64,000 bases of DNA from Desulfovibrio litoralis DSM 11393. GTDB taxonomy: Bacteria; Desulfobacterota; Desulfovibrionia; Desulfovibrionales; Desulfovibrionaceae. The notes under the pieces were generated by a model. That model saw only the letters and a list, made by a program, of their open reading frames with translations, made no database searches and was not told the DNA's origin. Positions 9,721 to 18,589 of this stretch are shown piece after piece. The stretch lies in the NCBI RefSeq assembly GCF_900143255.1, contig NZ_FRDI01000003.1:360641-424640 (forward strand). Direction: 5' to 3'. The position numbers were made by a program, and so were the translations under genes. The stretch's first letter is position 1. Each line of letters starts with the position of its first letter.

Positions 9721-10089
9721 TTAAAGAACTTCGGGGGCGAGTGAAACTATTTTCATGAAGTTCTTCGCTCTGAGTTCTCTAGCTACTGGTCCAAAAATAC
9801 GAGTTCCGACAGGCTCGCCCTGTTTGCTTAAAAGCACAGCGGCGTTAGTATCAAACTTAATATAAGAACCATCAGCACGACGCACTTCTTTTTTAGTGCG
9901 AACTATCACAGCAGACATTACTTCGCCTTTTTTTACCTTACTGTGGGGCATGGCATCTTTAACAGAAACCACAATAATATCACCCACGGAAGCGTAACGA
10001 CGTTTTGAACCACCAAGTACTTTAATACAAGCAACTTTTTTGGCTCCGCTGTTGTCCGCTACTTCAAGTGTACTTTCAACCTGAATCAT
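9721..10089 (-). CDS. rplN: 50S ribosomal protein L14
   Basis: 122 residues, invariant length for the family. L14 forms intersubunit bridges and is the docking site of silencing factor RsfS. The N-terminus [20 protein letters not shown] and the [19 protein letters not shown] core match closely. It lies 14 bases after rpsQ. Confidence 0.97.
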   Translation of the reverse strand: MIQVESTLEVADNSGAKKVACIKVLGGSKRRYASVGDIIVVSVKDAMPHSKVKKGEVMSAVIVRTKKEVRRADGSYIKFDTNAAVLLSKQGEPVGTRIFGPVARELRAKNFMKIVSLAPEVL

Positions 10090-10102
10090 GGTTTACCCCT
10101 GC

Positions 10103-10369
10103 CTAAACGGCTTTTTCCAGTATAGATACAAGATGCCAACGCTTATTACGGCTAAGCGGACGAAACTCAACAATAGTCACAACGTCACCAACATGACACT
10201 GATTCTCAGGGTCATGAGCGGTAAACTTTTTATGACGACGAACATATTTTTTTAGAAGGGGGTGTTTCACCAAGGTTTCAACTCTAACAACAATAGTCTT
10301 GTCGTTTTTGTCGCTCACCACAGTGCCGGTTTGGGTTCTCCCCTTCAGGTTCTGAAGTGTACCTTGCAT
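10103..10369 (-). CDS. rpsQ: 30S ribosomal protein S17
   Basis: 88 residues. S17 is a primary binder of the 5' domain of 16S rRNA with an OB fold. [18 protein letters not shown] and the [19 protein letters not shown] segment are the family signature. It lies one base after rpmC. Confidence 0.97.
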   Translation of the reverse strand: MQGTLQNLKGRTQTGTVVSDKNDKTIVVRVETLVKHPLLKKYVRRHKKFTAHDPENQCHVGDVVTIVEFRPLSRNKRWHLVSILEKAV

Positions 10370-10370
10370 A

Positions 10371-10577
10371 TTAGGCTCCCTTCCTCTTCAATATAGTCAA
10401 TATTCTAGCTATTTCAGCTCTCGTGCGAGGAAGCTCTGAGGTTTTGGTCAACTGACCTGTTGCTTTTTGCAATCTACCATCAAAGTTTGCTCTACGGGCT
10501 TCTTCTAGCTTCGCTTTAAGCTCAGCAACACTTAAGTCGTTAAGCTTTAAGAGATTATTTTTTCTTTTATCTGCCAT
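10371..10577 (-). CDS. rpmC: 50S ribosomal protein L29
   Basis: 68 residues, two helices. L29 lies at the polypeptide exit tunnel near L23, a docking area for SRP and trigger factor. [19 protein letters not shown] and [17 protein letters not shown] are typical. Its start overlaps the rplP stop by one base. Confidence 0.96.
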   Translation of the reverse strand: MADKRKNNLLKLNDLSVAELKAKLEEARRANFDGRLQKATGQLTKTSELPRTRAEIARILTILKRKGA

Positions 10578-10993
10578 TAGAATGCACCCTCCTTAACCAC
10601 AATATTGGTTCTTACAGGGAGCTTGTGAGCGGCTAAAGTTAAAGCACGTTTCGCTAAATCTAAGCTAACGCCCTTGATTTCGTATAAAATACGACCCGGC
10701 TTAACTGGTGCATACCAACCAGCCGGTGAACCTTTACCTGAACCCATACGCACTTCAAGCGGTTTAGAAGTATAAGATTGATCCGGAAATATACGAATCC
10801 AAACTTTACCACCACGCTTAATATGACGCATCATGGCAATACGAGCAGCTTCGATCTGTTGAGAAGTCAGCTTACCGTGTTCCATAGCTTTCAAGCCAAT
10901 ATCACCAAAAGCGATATTGGAACCTTTAACAGCAGGTCCTTTCAAGCGTCCTTTTTGACGCTTACGGAATTTTGTTCTAGATGGGCTCAACAT
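10577..10993 (-). CDS. rplP: 50S ribosomal protein L16
   Basis: 138 residues. L16 positions A-site tRNA and completes the peptidyl-transferase region. [16 protein letters not shown] opens the protein, [20 protein letters not shown] follows, and the extended loop containing [18 protein letters not shown] that enters the tRNA path is present. It overlaps rpsC by one base. Confidence 0.97.
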   Translation of the reverse strand: MLSPSRTKFRKRQKGRLKGPAVKGSNIAFGDIGLKAMEHGKLTSQQIEAARIAMMRHIKRGGKVWIRIFPDQSYTSKPLEVRMGSGKGSPAGWYAPVKPGRILYEIKGVSLDLAKRALTLAAHKLPVRTNIVVKEGAF

Positions 10994-11634
10994 TATTGTT
11001 CAACCTCTTTATCTAAAAGCTCGCCTTTGAAAATCCACACTTTTACGCCAATTATGCCGTAAGTTGTGTTGGCTTCAGCAAAACCATAATCGATATCTGC
11101 ACGTAAAGTTTGCAGAGGCACTCGACCATCACGATACCATTCGGTACGTGCGATTTCAGCACCAGCCAAACGACCGGAACAGTTGATTTTGATACCTTCT
11201 GCTCCAAATTTACGACTCATGGAAACAGTACGTTTCATGGCTCTTCTAAAAGCAACGCGACGTTCTAGTTGCTGAGCGATATTCTCGGCAACAAGCTGTG
11301 CATCGATTTCAGGGCGGCGAATTTCATTAACTTCAATATTGAAGTCACAACCAAACTTTCTTTTAAGATCGCTTCTTAATTTTTCAATTTCAGCACCCTT
11401 GCGTCCGATAACAATACCGGGACGGGCGGTTGAAAGAATAAGACGAACTTTTCCACCGGCACGCTCAATTTCTATATTGGCAAGACCGGCACTAAAGAGA
11501 AGTTTTTTAACATATTTGCGGATTTTGTGATCCTCAAAGACGAAGGCAGGGTATTCTTTTGTGCTAAACCAGCGAGACTGCCAGTTTTTATTATACCCAA
11601 GCCGGAATCCGAAGGGATGTACTTTCTGACCCAT
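10993..11634 (-). CDS. rpsC: 30S ribosomal protein S3
   Basis: 213 residues. S3 forms the mRNA entry pore and part of the helicase activity of the 30[19 protein letters not shown] opens it, a KH domain carries [13 protein letters not shown] (about residues 65-80), and the C-terminal domain has [12 protein letters not shown]. It lies 13 bases after rplV. Confidence 0.97.
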   Translation of the reverse strand: MGQKVHPFGFRLGYNKNWQSRWFSTKEYPAFVFEDHKIRKYVKKLLFSAGLANIEIERAGGKVRLILSTARPGIVIGRKGAEIEKLRSDLKRKFGCDFNIEVNEIRRPEIDAQLVAENIAQQLERRVAFRRAMKRTVSMSRKFGAEGIKINCSGRLAGAEIARTEWYRDGRVPLQTLRADIDYGFAEANTTYGIIGVKVWIFKGELLDKEVEQ

Positions 11635-11647
11635 GTGGCTCTTCCTA

Positions 11648-11980
11648 CTATTCTGAGAGTATCACAGTAATGTGACTGGTGCGTTTCATGATATTATTCG
11701 CACGTCCTTGAGAACGTGGCATAAAGCGCTTCCAGGTTGGACCCTCGTTAACAATGACATCTTTAACCATCATAGCATCAATATCAACACCGGCTAATTG
11801 ATCTTCTGCGTTAGCAAGAGCAGAACGCATAACCTGATAAATGATATTTGCTGCTTTTTTTGGCGTAAACTTCAACACATTTAAAGCATTTTCAACCGGC
11901 ATACCCTTAACGTTGCGGGCGACCAAGCGTGCTTTGCGTGCAGTAATACGTACGTTTTTTGCAATTGCTTTAGCTTGCAT
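11648..11980 (-). CDS. rplV: 50S ribosomal protein L22
   Basis: 110 residues from the ATG at 11980. L22 spans the 50S and its beta-hairpin lines the exit tunnel (segment [20 protein letters not shown]). A GTG four codons upstream (11992) overlaps the rpsS stop and is an alternative start. The ATG is preferred because GGTGA sits just upstream of it and family members begin with the M-x-A-K-A-I-A pattern seen there. Confidence 0.95.
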   Translation of the reverse strand: MQAKAIAKNVRITARKARLVARNVKGMPVENALNVLKFTPKKAANIIYQVMRSALANAEDQLAGVDIDAMMVKDVIVNEGPTWKRFMPRSQGRANNIMKRTSHITVILSE

Positions 11981-11991
11981 TTGTTCACCCA

Positions 11992-12273
11992 CTATTTCTT
12001 GCCTTTGGCTTTTTTGTCGCCAGAATGGCTATGAAAGGTACGAGTTAAAGAAAACTCACCAAGTTTATGTCCGACCATGTTTTCTGTTACAAAAACAGGC
12101 ACGAACTTTTTACCGTTATGAACCGCAAAGGTAATTCCAACCATTTCTGGAAGGATAGTGGAACGGCGAGACCAAGTTTTAATAACTCTACGGTCTTTAT
12201 TTTCATTCGCTGTATCCACTTTTTTCTGGAGAGAAACGTCCACAAAGGGACCTTTTTTAAGTGATCTTGGCAT
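11992..12273 (-). CDS. rpsS: 30S ribosomal protein S19
   Basis: 93 residues. S19 is in the 30S head and binds 16S rRNA with S13. [19 protein letters not shown] opens it, and [18 protein letters not shown] is the conserved C-terminal signature. It lies 13 bases after rplB. Confidence 0.97.
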   Translation of the reverse strand: MPRSLKKGPFVDVSLQKKVDTANENKDRRVIKTWSRRSTILPEMVGITFAVHNGKKFVPVFVTENMVGHKLGEFSLTRTFHSHSGDKKAKGKK

Positions 12274-12285
12274 GTGGAACTCCTA

Positions 12286-13113
12286 CTACTTGCTGCGGCG
12301 CTTAACAATAAGCTTAGTTGAGGCTTTGTTTCTATCACGAGTTTTGTAGCCACGAGTTGGTTTACCCCAAGGTGTAACCGGGTGTCTACCACCAGAGCTT
12401 CTACCTTCACCACCACCTAATGGGTGATCAACAGGGTTCATCGCAACACCGCGAACTTTAGGTCTTTGACCAAGCCAGCGATTACGGCCGGCTTTACCAA
12501 GATTCATATTTTCGTGATGGATATTACCAACCTGACCTATTGTTGCAATACCTGCGGAAAGTACTTTGCGCACTTCCCCGGAAGGCATACGCAAAAGAGC
12601 ATATTTACCTTCTTTGGCTACAAGTTGTGCATAAGTACCGGCTGCACGACAAAATTGACCGCCACGACCCGGGCTAAGTTCAATGTTGTGCAAAATGGTA
12701 CCAACAGGAATACGTACCATAGGTAACGCATTGCCGGCTTTAATATCTGCGTCGACACCGGAAATAACCTGATCGCCGACTTTTAAATCAACCGGAGACA
12801 AAATATAACGTTTTTCACCATCGGCGTAATGCAATAAAGCAATACGAGCCGTACGGTTAGGGTCATATTCAATATGAGCAACCTTAGCAGGAATACCCAT
12901 TTTGTCTCGTTTGAAATCAATTATACGATAAAGGCGTTTATGCCCTCCGCCACGTCTACGGCTTGTTATTCTGCCGTAGCTGTTACGTCCTGAACTTTCG
13001 GTTATTCCTTTAACTAATGACTTCTCAGGTGTTGAGCGAGTAATTTCGTCAAAGGTATAAGCGGTCATGCCACGGCGCCCAGGGGAGGTGGGTTTTAAAA
13101 TGCGGACAGACAT
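12286..13113 (-). CDS. rplB: 50S ribosomal protein L2
   Basis: 275 residues. L2 binds at the peptidyl-transferase centre and forms the main intersubunit bridge. Visible features are the N-terminal [20 protein letters not shown], a central [20 protein letters not shown] strand set, and [20 protein letters not shown], which contains the conserved His next to the active site. It lies three bases after rplW. Confidence 0.98.
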   Translation of the reverse strand: MSVRILKPTSPGRRGMTAYTFDEITRSTPEKSLVKGITESSGRNSYGRITSRRRGGGHKRLYRIIDFKRDKMGIPAKVAHIEYDPNRTARIALLHYADGEKRYILSPVDLKVGDQVISGVDADIKAGNALPMVRIPVGTILHNIELSPGRGGQFCRAAGTYAQLVAKEGKYALLRMPSGEVRKVLSAGIATIGQVGNIHHENMNLGKAGRNRWLGQRPKVRGVAMNPVDHPLGGGEGRSSGGRHPVTPWGKPTRGYKTRDRNKASTKLIVKRRSK

Positions 13114-13116
13114 AGA

Positions 13117-13407
13117 TTATACTCCCTCAAAAAATTCAATTTTATCGCCACTTGCTAAAGTAACATAGGCTTTTTTATAACCGACGGTTTTGCCGACTAC
13201 TCTGCCCTGACGACGACGAGCGATAGGACGCATCCTAACGACGTTAACGTCTTCTACTTTAACAGAAAACAAAGCTTCAACAGCTTTGGCAATCTCAATT
13301 TTGTTTGCCTTAGGGTTCACGATAAAAGTTACCTTACCATTTTCATCTTTCATGGCAGTAGACTTTTCAGACACCACAGGGCGCATTATGACTTGTGTAA
13401 AGTGCAT
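13117..13407 (-). CDS. rplW: 50S ribosomal protein L23
   Basis: 96 residues. L23 lies at the tunnel exit and is the docking site for trigger factor and SRP. It has the typical IMRPVVSEKSTAM start and the basic internal loop RMRPIARRRQGRVVGKTVGY. It is between rplD and rplB. Confidence 0.96.
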   Translation of the reverse strand: MHFTQVIMRPVVSEKSTAMKDENGKVTFIVNPKANKIEIAKAVEALFSVKVEDVNVVRMRPIARRRQGRVVGKTVGYKKAYVTLASGDKIEFFEGV

Positions 13408-13421
13408 TTACAGCCTCACTA

Positions 13422-14042
13422 TTACTTAAACCTGGCTTCAACCGTCTCAAGAGCTGGTGCTAAAAGCACGAGCTTTTTGTGACGCAAGACATCATAAACG
13501 TTGAGGTCTTCAGGAGTGATTACGGTAACACCCGGAACATTTCGAGCAGAAAGAATCAGATTATTACTTTTTAAAGGAGCAACAATAAGAGTTTTTTCAA
13601 GCTCAAGAACCTTAGCTACCTGAGTAAAAAGCTTAGTCTTAACTTCCGGCAACTCAATGTCTTTAACTACCATTAATTTTCCATTAAGGTAACGTGAAGA
13701 CAAAGCCATTTTAAGAGCAAGGCTTTTAACTTTTTTATTTACTTTAAATTCATAACTTCTTGGTTGAGGACCAAAAAGCACCGCACCTCCACGCCAAATC
13801 GGGGAATTTCTACTTCCCGCACGAGCCCTGCCTGTACCTTTTTGTCTCCAAGGTTTGGCACCACCGCCCGCCATTAAAGTACGGGTTAAGGTAGCATGAG
13901 TACCGGCTCTTTTAGCGGCCCTTTGAGCTCTCACAACTAAGTGAAGTATCTCAGGGCGAGGCGAAACTTCAAATACATCAGATGAAAGAGTTACTTCACC
14001 TGCTTCTTTATTGTGCTGATCATAAATTTTGACCACAGCCAT
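13422..14042 (-). CDS. rplD: 50S ribosomal protein L4
   Basis: 206 residues. L4 binds 23S domain I, and its extended loop (GGAKPWRQKGTGRARAGSR) reaches the exit tunnel. In E. coli L4 also represses the S10 operon through the leader, a possibility to keep in mind for the structured leader upstream of rpsJ here, though conservation of that mechanism outside gamma-proteobacteria is not established. Confidence 0.97.
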   Translation of the reverse strand: MAVVKIYDQHNKEAGEVTLSSDVFEVSPRPEILHLVVRAQRAAKRAGTHATLTRTLMAGGGAKPWRQKGTGRARAGSRNSPIWRGGAVLFGPQPRSYEFKVNKKVKSLALKMALSSRYLNGKLMVVKDIELPEVKTKLFTQVAKVLELEKTLIVAPLKSNNLILSARNVPGVTVITPEDLNVYDVLRHKKLVLLAPALETVEARFK

Positions 14043-14059
14043 TGTATAAACCTCTCGCT

Positions 14060-14689
14060 TTATTGCTTACGCACTAGAATAAGACCATTTTTAGGACCAG
14101 GAACAGCACCCTTAACTAAGATAAGGTTTTCCTCTGCACGTACATCAACGACGACGAGATTCTGTACAGTTACCTGTTCATCACCCCAGTGACCGGCCAT
14201 TTTTTTGCCTTTCCAAACCTTTCCAGGCTCAGTATTGGCACCAATGCCACCAGCATTTCTATGAACTTTTTCAGCACCATGAGAGGAACAAGCTCCAGCA
14301 AAGTTCCAACGTCTCATAACGCCTTGAAAGCCCTTACCAATGCTTTTACCACTAATTTTTACCTTCTCACCGGGAGCAAAGATAGAAACATTAAGTTCTT
14401 GTCCTGCCTGATATTCAGAAGGGGTAGATAAACGTACTTCTTGTAGTTTGCGGAATAAACCGCAACCTGCTTTAGCAAAGTAGCCTTTCATTGGCTTTGT
14501 AACATGCTTTTCTTTAGCTGTTTCAAAACCAAGTTGAAGAGCATGATAGCCATCTTTGGCTTCATCTTTTACTTTAACAATATAGTTAGGGCTAGCCTCT
14601 ATAACTGTAACAGGTACTACAGAGCCATCACTGGCAAAGACACGGGTCATGCCAAGCTTACGCCCTAAAATTCCAAGTTTTTTCGCCAT
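14060..14689 (-). CDS. rplC: 50S ribosomal protein L3
   Basis: 209 residues from an ATG at 14689, which has GAGGGC a few bases upstream and gives the classic [18 protein letters not shown] start. An upstream in-frame start at 14728 would overlap rpsJ and adds 13 non-family residues. L3 initiates 50S assembly near the peptidyl-transferase centre. Its long loop ([19 protein letters not shown]) is present. Confidence 0.96.
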   Translation of the reverse strand: MAKKLGILGRKLGMTRVFASDGSVVPVTVIEASPNYIVKVKDEAKDGYHALQLGFETAKEKHVTKPMKGYFAKAGCGLFRKLQEVRLSTPSEYQAGQELNVSIFAPGEKVKISGKSIGKGFQGVMRRWNFAGACSSHGAEKVHRNAGGIGANTEPGKVWKGKKMAGHWGDEQVTVQNLVVVDVRAEENLILVKGAVPGPKNGLILVRKQ

Positions 14690-14702
14690 TACACTGCCCT
14701 CG

Positions 14703-15020
14703 CTAAAGTTTAATTTCAACGTCCACACCGGCCGGCAGCGAGAGCTTGCCGAGGGCGTCTACGGTTTGTTGAGTTGGCTCAAGGATATCCATGAGACGTT
14801 TGTGGATTCGCATCTCGAATTGTTCACGAGATTTTTTATCAACGTGAACGCTGCGGTTTACCGTAAATTTGTGGATATTTGTTGGCAAAGGAATGGGACC
14901 TGCGATGCCTGCACCTGTATTCTTTGCCGTATCAACGATTTCTGCCACAGCCTTATCTAGGATGCGGTAATCGTAGGCTTTAAGCTTTATCCTAATACGA
15001 TCACTGCTTACTGCTGTCAT
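14703..15020 (-). CDS. rpsJ: 30S ribosomal protein S10
   Basis: 105 residues. S10 is in the 30S head and doubles as NusE, the antitermination partner of Nus[21 protein letters not shown] and [17 protein letters not shown] are diagnostic. It is the first gene of the block. The usual str-operon genes (rpsL, rpsG, fusA, tuf) are not upstream. An 846-base region with promoter-like and terminator-like elements lies between it and glmU. Confidence 0.97.
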   Translation of the reverse strand: MTAVSSDRIRIKLKAYDYRILDKAVAEIVDTAKNTGAGIAGPIPLPTNIHKFTVNRSVHVDKKSREQFEMRIHKRLMDILEPTQQTVDALGKLSLPAGVDVEIKL

Positions 15021-15141
15021 TTCAGTTTACTCCGGAATCTGGAAAACATAACCCCAATTCGACAATCGAAAGAGGGGCACTAAACCCCAACGCTAAACGC
15101 GTCAAAGCATCTCATACGCAGTTTACAAACTGACAAAACCA

Positions 15142-15177
15142 ACAAAAAAAGGGTTACTTCTTTTACGAAGCACCCTC
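15142..15177 (-). terminator. intrinsic terminator or attenuator in the rpsJ leader
   Basis: On the minus strand, an AGGGT-GCTTC arm pairs with GAAGT-AACCCT around a short GTAAAA loop, with one unpaired A and one G-U pair, and is followed at once by seven T residues. It lies about 120 bases upstream of the rpsJ start and has no gene immediately before it. It is therefore either an attenuator of the S10 operon or the end of a small RNA starting near 15385. Confidence 0.7.
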
Positions 15178-15388
15178 TAAGTTTATTAACATAACCCACC
15201 ACCAAGCCTAAACTTCAGGCTAATGACAGCTTAAGAAATAAATTAAAGAATGCTTGTATGTCACCAGCCTTATTTAATCAACACACAGAGTTAATTAATA
15301 GGTGGGTACAGGAGGTTATTGCCAAACGTAAACAGAACCTTAGTTCTTATCACGAACCTTACAGTCATAACAACTGAAACGGCTAGAC

Positions 15389-15418
15389 ATAGAAGGCAAC
15401 AACGCCTGCAAATGTCAA
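15389..15418 (-). promoter_or_regulatory. candidate promoter for the S10 operon leader
   Basis: A perfect TTGACA at 15418-15413 is followed 18 bases later by TTCTAT (15394-15389) on the minus strand. The -35 is ideal and the -10 is weak. Transcription from here would give a leader of roughly 360 nt before rpsJ. Confidence 0.45.
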
Positions 15419-15469
15419 TTCAACTGGCTTTTATACAGTCGAACGCACTAGAACAGGTTCAACCTGCTC

Positions 15470-15488
15470 TCCTCCTACCGTAGGAGGA
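15470..15488. other. hairpin carrying SD-like and anti-SD-like arms
   Basis: TCCTCCTA and TAGGAGGA form a perfect 8-bp stem around a three-base loop. One arm resembles a strong Shine-Dalgarno sequence and the other the 16S rRNA 3' end. It has no T tract and no start codon close by, so its role is unknown. Confidence 0.4.
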
Positions 15489-15866
15489 CGAGGGATTAGC
15501 ACACTCTAAAGCATACTAACACTATCAAGCCGATTAATTTCTTAATCAAAAATCACCCAAGCCAAAAGCTTTAGCTGACTTTATTGCTTAACAGAAAGTT
15601 TATTTATATCTTATAAACATAAAGGTCAAGCACTTTTTTAAAAAAATATAATAAAAATATTTTTTTAATAAAAACTTTACATCAAATCTGAACACGGTTA
15701 TTTCGAAAACACAAAATTATCATATCTTATTCAACTTAAGCTAAGTAATATTTTTTTCACTCAAATATTAATCTGGTATATCAAAATAAATTTTGCTATG
15801 CTAATCTCAATTAAACTTCTTTTAAAGTAATCATAAAAAAACATCAATATATTTAAGGATAGTTAT

Positions 15867-17273
15867 ATGCCTTGTTCCGATACCCAAAAATCTCCATGTC
15901 AAAACACAATATCCGATACTTTTGCCTTAATTTTAGCCGCCGGAAAGGGAACAAGGATGCACTCCCCTCGCCCCAAGGTTTTGCAAACTTTACTCGGAGA
16001 CTCGATGCTTGAGCATGTTTATACTGCAACTAAAAATATTTTCGCTGAAAAAATTTACGCAGTTATCGGACACGGAGCAGAACAGGTTGAAAAAGAATTT
16101 AAAGACTCTGATTTAAAATTTATCTTACAATCCGAACAACTGGGAACAGGACACGCCGTTCAAGTCAGTCTTAAAACCTTTGAAAAAGCTCTGGCAAAAA
16201 ATATCTTGATTATTAACGGGGATACGCCTTTAATTTCATCAAACAGCCTACAACAATTTTTGGAATTTTGCCAAAAAGAAAAATCAGACCTGGCCTTTAT
16301 TAGCTTAAGCCTTAACGACCCGGGTTCTTTCGGGCGAGTTATATATAAGGGTAAACAAGTTACCGGAATTATCGAAGCCAAAGACTATGACCCCAAAATA
16401 TATGGCGACGCACCAAAAGAAGTTAACGCAGGAATTTATTATCTAAACCTTGAAAAAATAAGCCCGCTCTTTTCTTTGATCACAAAAGAAAATAAAAGTG
16501 CCGAATATTACCTAACTGACCTTATTAGCCTTGCCTACAAACAAGGACTCAACGTAAACGCCTTTAATGCCGGAAACAACCCCGAACTTTTAGGAATAAA
16601 CAGCCCTCTTGAATTGGTGGAAGCAGAAGATTTACTGCGTTTACAAGTAAATAAAAAATTACTGCAACAAGGTGTAATTATTCATAACCCAAATAGTGTG
16701 GAAATCTCAACAAAAGCCATTATCGAACCGGGCGTTGAAATATTTGGTCCCTGTCGCATTTTAGGAAAAACAACCGTTAAAAAAGGTGCCCTGATTGAAG
16801 CTTTTACCTCGATTATAAACAGTACTGTTTTGCAAGACGCTCAAATTAGAAGCTATTCACATATAGAACAAGCCACTGTGGGAGAAAAGTGTATAGTCGG
16901 ACCATATGCCCGCCTGCGTCCCGAGAGTATTTTAGAAGAAAATTCTCATGTTGGAAATTTTGTTGAACTAAAAAAGACCAAACTGGGAAAAAACTCAAAG
17001 GCTAATCATTTAAGCTATTTGGGAGATTCTGAGATAGGAAACGGCGTTAATATAGGGGCGGGAACAATCACTTGTAACTATGATGGAAAAAATAAATATA
17101 AAACAATTATACAAGACAACGCCTTTATCGGCTCAAATACAGCCTTGGTTGCTCCGGTAACTATAGAAAAAAATGCCCTTATTGCTGCCGGTTCAACAAT
17201 TACTAAAAATGTTCCGGAAAATAATCTCGGAATAGCCCGTGAACGTCAAACCAACTTAGCTCGTAAAAAATAA
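15867..17273 (+). CDS. glmU: bifunctional GlmU: GlcNAc-1-P uridyltransferase / GlcN-1-P acetyltransferase
   Basis: 468 residues, the usual length. It makes UDP-GlcNAc for peptidoglycan and LPS. The N-terminal pyrophosphorylase domain (about 18-245) begins with LILAAGKGTRM and has QLGTGHAVQ and NAGIYYLNLEKI. The C-terminal left-handed beta-helix (about 265-455) shows hexapeptide repeats. The acetyl-transfer region is present: YARLRPESILEE, NFVELKKTKLG, HLSYLGDSEIG and GAGTITCNYDGKNK. A 17-residue extension precedes the usual start. SD-like AAGGA lies about ten bases upstream. The next gene starts three bases after the stop. Confidence 0.96.
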   Translation: MPCSDTQKSPCQNTISDTFALILAAGKGTRMHSPRPKVLQTLLGDSMLEHVYTATKNIFAEKIYAVIGHGAEQVEKEFKDSDLKFILQSEQLGTGHAVQVSLKTFEKALAKNILIINGDTPLISSNSLQQFLEFCQKEKSDLAFISLSLNDPGSFGRVIYKGKQVTGIIEAKDYDPKIYGDAPKEVNAGIYYLNLEKISPLFSLITKENKSAEYYLTDLISLAYKQGLNVNAFNAGNNPELLGINSPLELVEAEDLLRLQVNKKLLQQGVIIHNPNSVEISTKAIIEPGVEIFGPCRILGKTTVKKGALIEAFTSIINSTVLQDAQIRSYSHIEQATVGEKCIVGPYARLRPESILEENSHVGNFVELKKTKLGKNSKANHLSYLGDSEIGNGVNIGAGTITCNYDGKNKYKTIIQDNAFIGSNTALVAPVTIEKNALIAAGSTITKNVPENNLGIARERQTNLARKK

Positions 17274-17276
17274 AAT

Positions 17277-17633
17277 ATGCCAACTTTTAATTTTACAACC
17301 CCATTAACAACCATAGTTTTATTGTTTATTTCCAATATCTTTATGACCTTTGCATGGTATGGACATCTTAAATTTACCGCCAGACCAATGGTCTTAATGA
17401 TTTTAGTCAGTTGGGGAATAGCCTTTTTTGAATACTGTTTTCAAGTCCCTGCCAATCGTATTGGTTATGGCTATTTTAATGCGGTTGAGTTAAAAACAAT
17501 TCAAGAAGTAATTTCTCTAAGCATTTTTATGTTTTTCTCAACTTTTTATCTTGGGGAAAACATGCGTTGGAATTATGTCTTGGGTTTTGGGTTAATTTGT
17601 TTGGCGACTTTTATTATTTTTAAAAAGTGGTAA
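17277..17633 (+). CDS. DUF486 (DMT-type) small membrane protein
   Basis: 118 residues with four predicted membrane segments (about 8-28, 38-55, 75-92, 98-115). The ISNIFMTFAWYGHLKF start, the ISWGIAFFEYCFQVPANRIG-like middle and the C-terminal FIIFKKW match the DUF486 family, which resembles half of a drug/metabolite transporter. Its function is unknown. It follows glmU by three bases and is probably co-transcribed with it. Confidence 0.85.
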   Translation: MPTFNFTTPLTTIVLLFISNIFMTFAWYGHLKFTARPMVLMILVSWGIAFFEYCFQVPANRIGYGYFNAVELKTIQEVISLSIFMFFSTFYLGENMRWNYVLGFGLICLATFIIFKKW

Positions 17634-17670
17634 GTATAGTTTTGTATTTGTGATAAAAAGTACTTTCACA

Positions 17671-17696
17671 AAGTGTATTGCCAACACTTCCTTTTT
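17671..17696 (+). terminator. probable terminator after the glmU operon
   Basis: AAGTGT/ACACTT stem with a seven-base loop, followed by CCTTTTT. The stem is short (6 bp), so this is tentative. Confidence 0.4.
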
Positions 17697-17964
17697 ACAG
17701 TAAAGCTTGTTATATATAGCTTTTATTCAAAGATGAATATCCTATCTTAAAACCTCCTTAAAACTTCAGTTCGCAGCGTAAATATATTTTTTTGCAAACT
17801 AGGGTTAATCACTACTTATTTTATTATATGTAATGATTCTTGTTATATAACAATACACAGGAATAAACAAAATATTCCTAAGAAGTTTAATACGCTTTAA
17901 TTAAAACGAGTTTTTGATTAAAGCTTTTGAGATTAACAAACAGTATTTGTTAAAAGGAGGCACT
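17697..17964 (+). promoter_or_regulatory. upstream region of the rnf operon, with palindrome
   Basis: AT-rich and free of genes. It contains a perfect 14-base palindrome TTGTTATATAACAA at 17840-17853, about 110 bases upstream of the first start codon, which could be an operator for a dimeric regulator. A strong SD (AGGAGG, 17955-17960) sits at the end. No convincing -35/-10 pair was identified. Confidence 0.4.
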
Positions 17965-18579
17965 TTGAACAAACGTTCTTTCCCCATGCTAGTAGTGAGT
18001 TGCGTGCTAATTTTTGCGGCACTCGCAATCTACCTTATTCCGGCAACGGCAAAAGAAGAGCTACCCAATAAAGTCCTCCTGCCAAACAGCGGCGGAAGGG
18101 TTGTGTTTACACACACAAAACATTTGGACTATGCAATTGATCCGGAAAAAGCCAAAACCAATCTGCAAGAGGCTGCTAATGCTGCCTGTGTAACTTGCCA
18201 TCATGACTTAAAAGTCAGTAACTTGGTTAACGAAAAGACCAAAACGCCTTTGGTTTATGCTTGTGGTGCGTGTCATGGAGCAAGTACCGCTCCCGATTTT
18301 AAAACCGCCCACCAAGAAAAATATTTTAACACAGGCGGTATCCAAACCTGTATCTCTTGCCACCATGAAAATGAGTTGCCGGGAACTTTGGAAGAACAAC
18401 CTGAATTGCAAAAGCTTCCTTTAAAAGAAATAGGACAGTATTTTACGAGCTGTACCGAAAGTTGCCACTCAAATATGTTAGGACGCATGGATACTTTCCA
18501 CAACAGCTGTATAAGTTGTCATGACAAAGTCGGGAAAGGTCCTAAAAAAGATCAATGTAAACAATGTCATACATCTTAG
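17965..18579 (+). CDS. Rnf-associated multihaem cytochrome c
   Basis: 204 residues from a TTG at 17965 that has AGGAGG a few bases upstream; a longer reading from 17914 lacks such a site. An N-terminal membrane anchor or signal (about residues 5-28) is followed by a periplasmic domain with five canonical CXXCH haem sites (CVTCH, CGACH, CISCH, CISCH, CKQCH) plus CTESCH, a CX3CH variant. Extra HH pairs after two sites suit His/His ligation as in cytochrome c3. Directly before rnfC, it probably exchanges electrons between the periplasmic c3 pool and Rnf, as proposed for sulfate reducers. Confidence 0.88.
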   Translation: MNKRSFPMLVVSCVLIFAALAIYLIPATAKEELPNKVLLPNSGGRVVFTHTKHLDYAIDPEKAKTNLQEAANAACVTCHHDLKVSNLVNEKTKTPLVYACGACHGASTAPDFKTAHQEKYFNTGGIQTCISCHHENELPGTLEEQPELQKLPLKEIGQYFTSCTESCHSNMLGRMDTFHNSCISCHDKVGKGPKKDQCKQCHTS

Positions 18580-18589
18580 AGAGGGACTA

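Larger units (their letters stand above)
15021..15866. other. 846-base regulatory region between rpsJ and glmU
   Basis: No gene could be found on either strand. Reading toward rpsJ (minus strand) it holds an SD/anti-SD-like hairpin (15470-15488), a TTGACA promoter candidate (15389-15418), several small hairpins, and an intrinsic terminator (15142-15177) about 120 bases before rpsJ. A 14-base palindrome lies at 15119-15132. The glmU-proximal 250 bases are very AT-rich. Known RNAs (tmRNA, RNase P, SRP, 6S) were looked for by their conserved motifs and not recognised. Confidence 0.6.

Noticed and set aside
15455-15500. A tRNA-like T arm (GGTTCAACC)
   Set aside because: The surrounding bases do not form an acceptor, D or anticodon arm, and the stem is a simple palindrome.
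15021-15600. A possible tmRNA, RNase P RNA, SRP RNA or 6S RNA
   Set aside because: The conserved motifs of these RNAs were looked for on both strands and not found; only hairpins and a terminator are supported.
17914-17964. An upstream start for the Rnf cytochrome
   Set aside because: The TTG at 17965 has AGGAGG at the right distance and gives a normal signal/anchor; the longer form does not.
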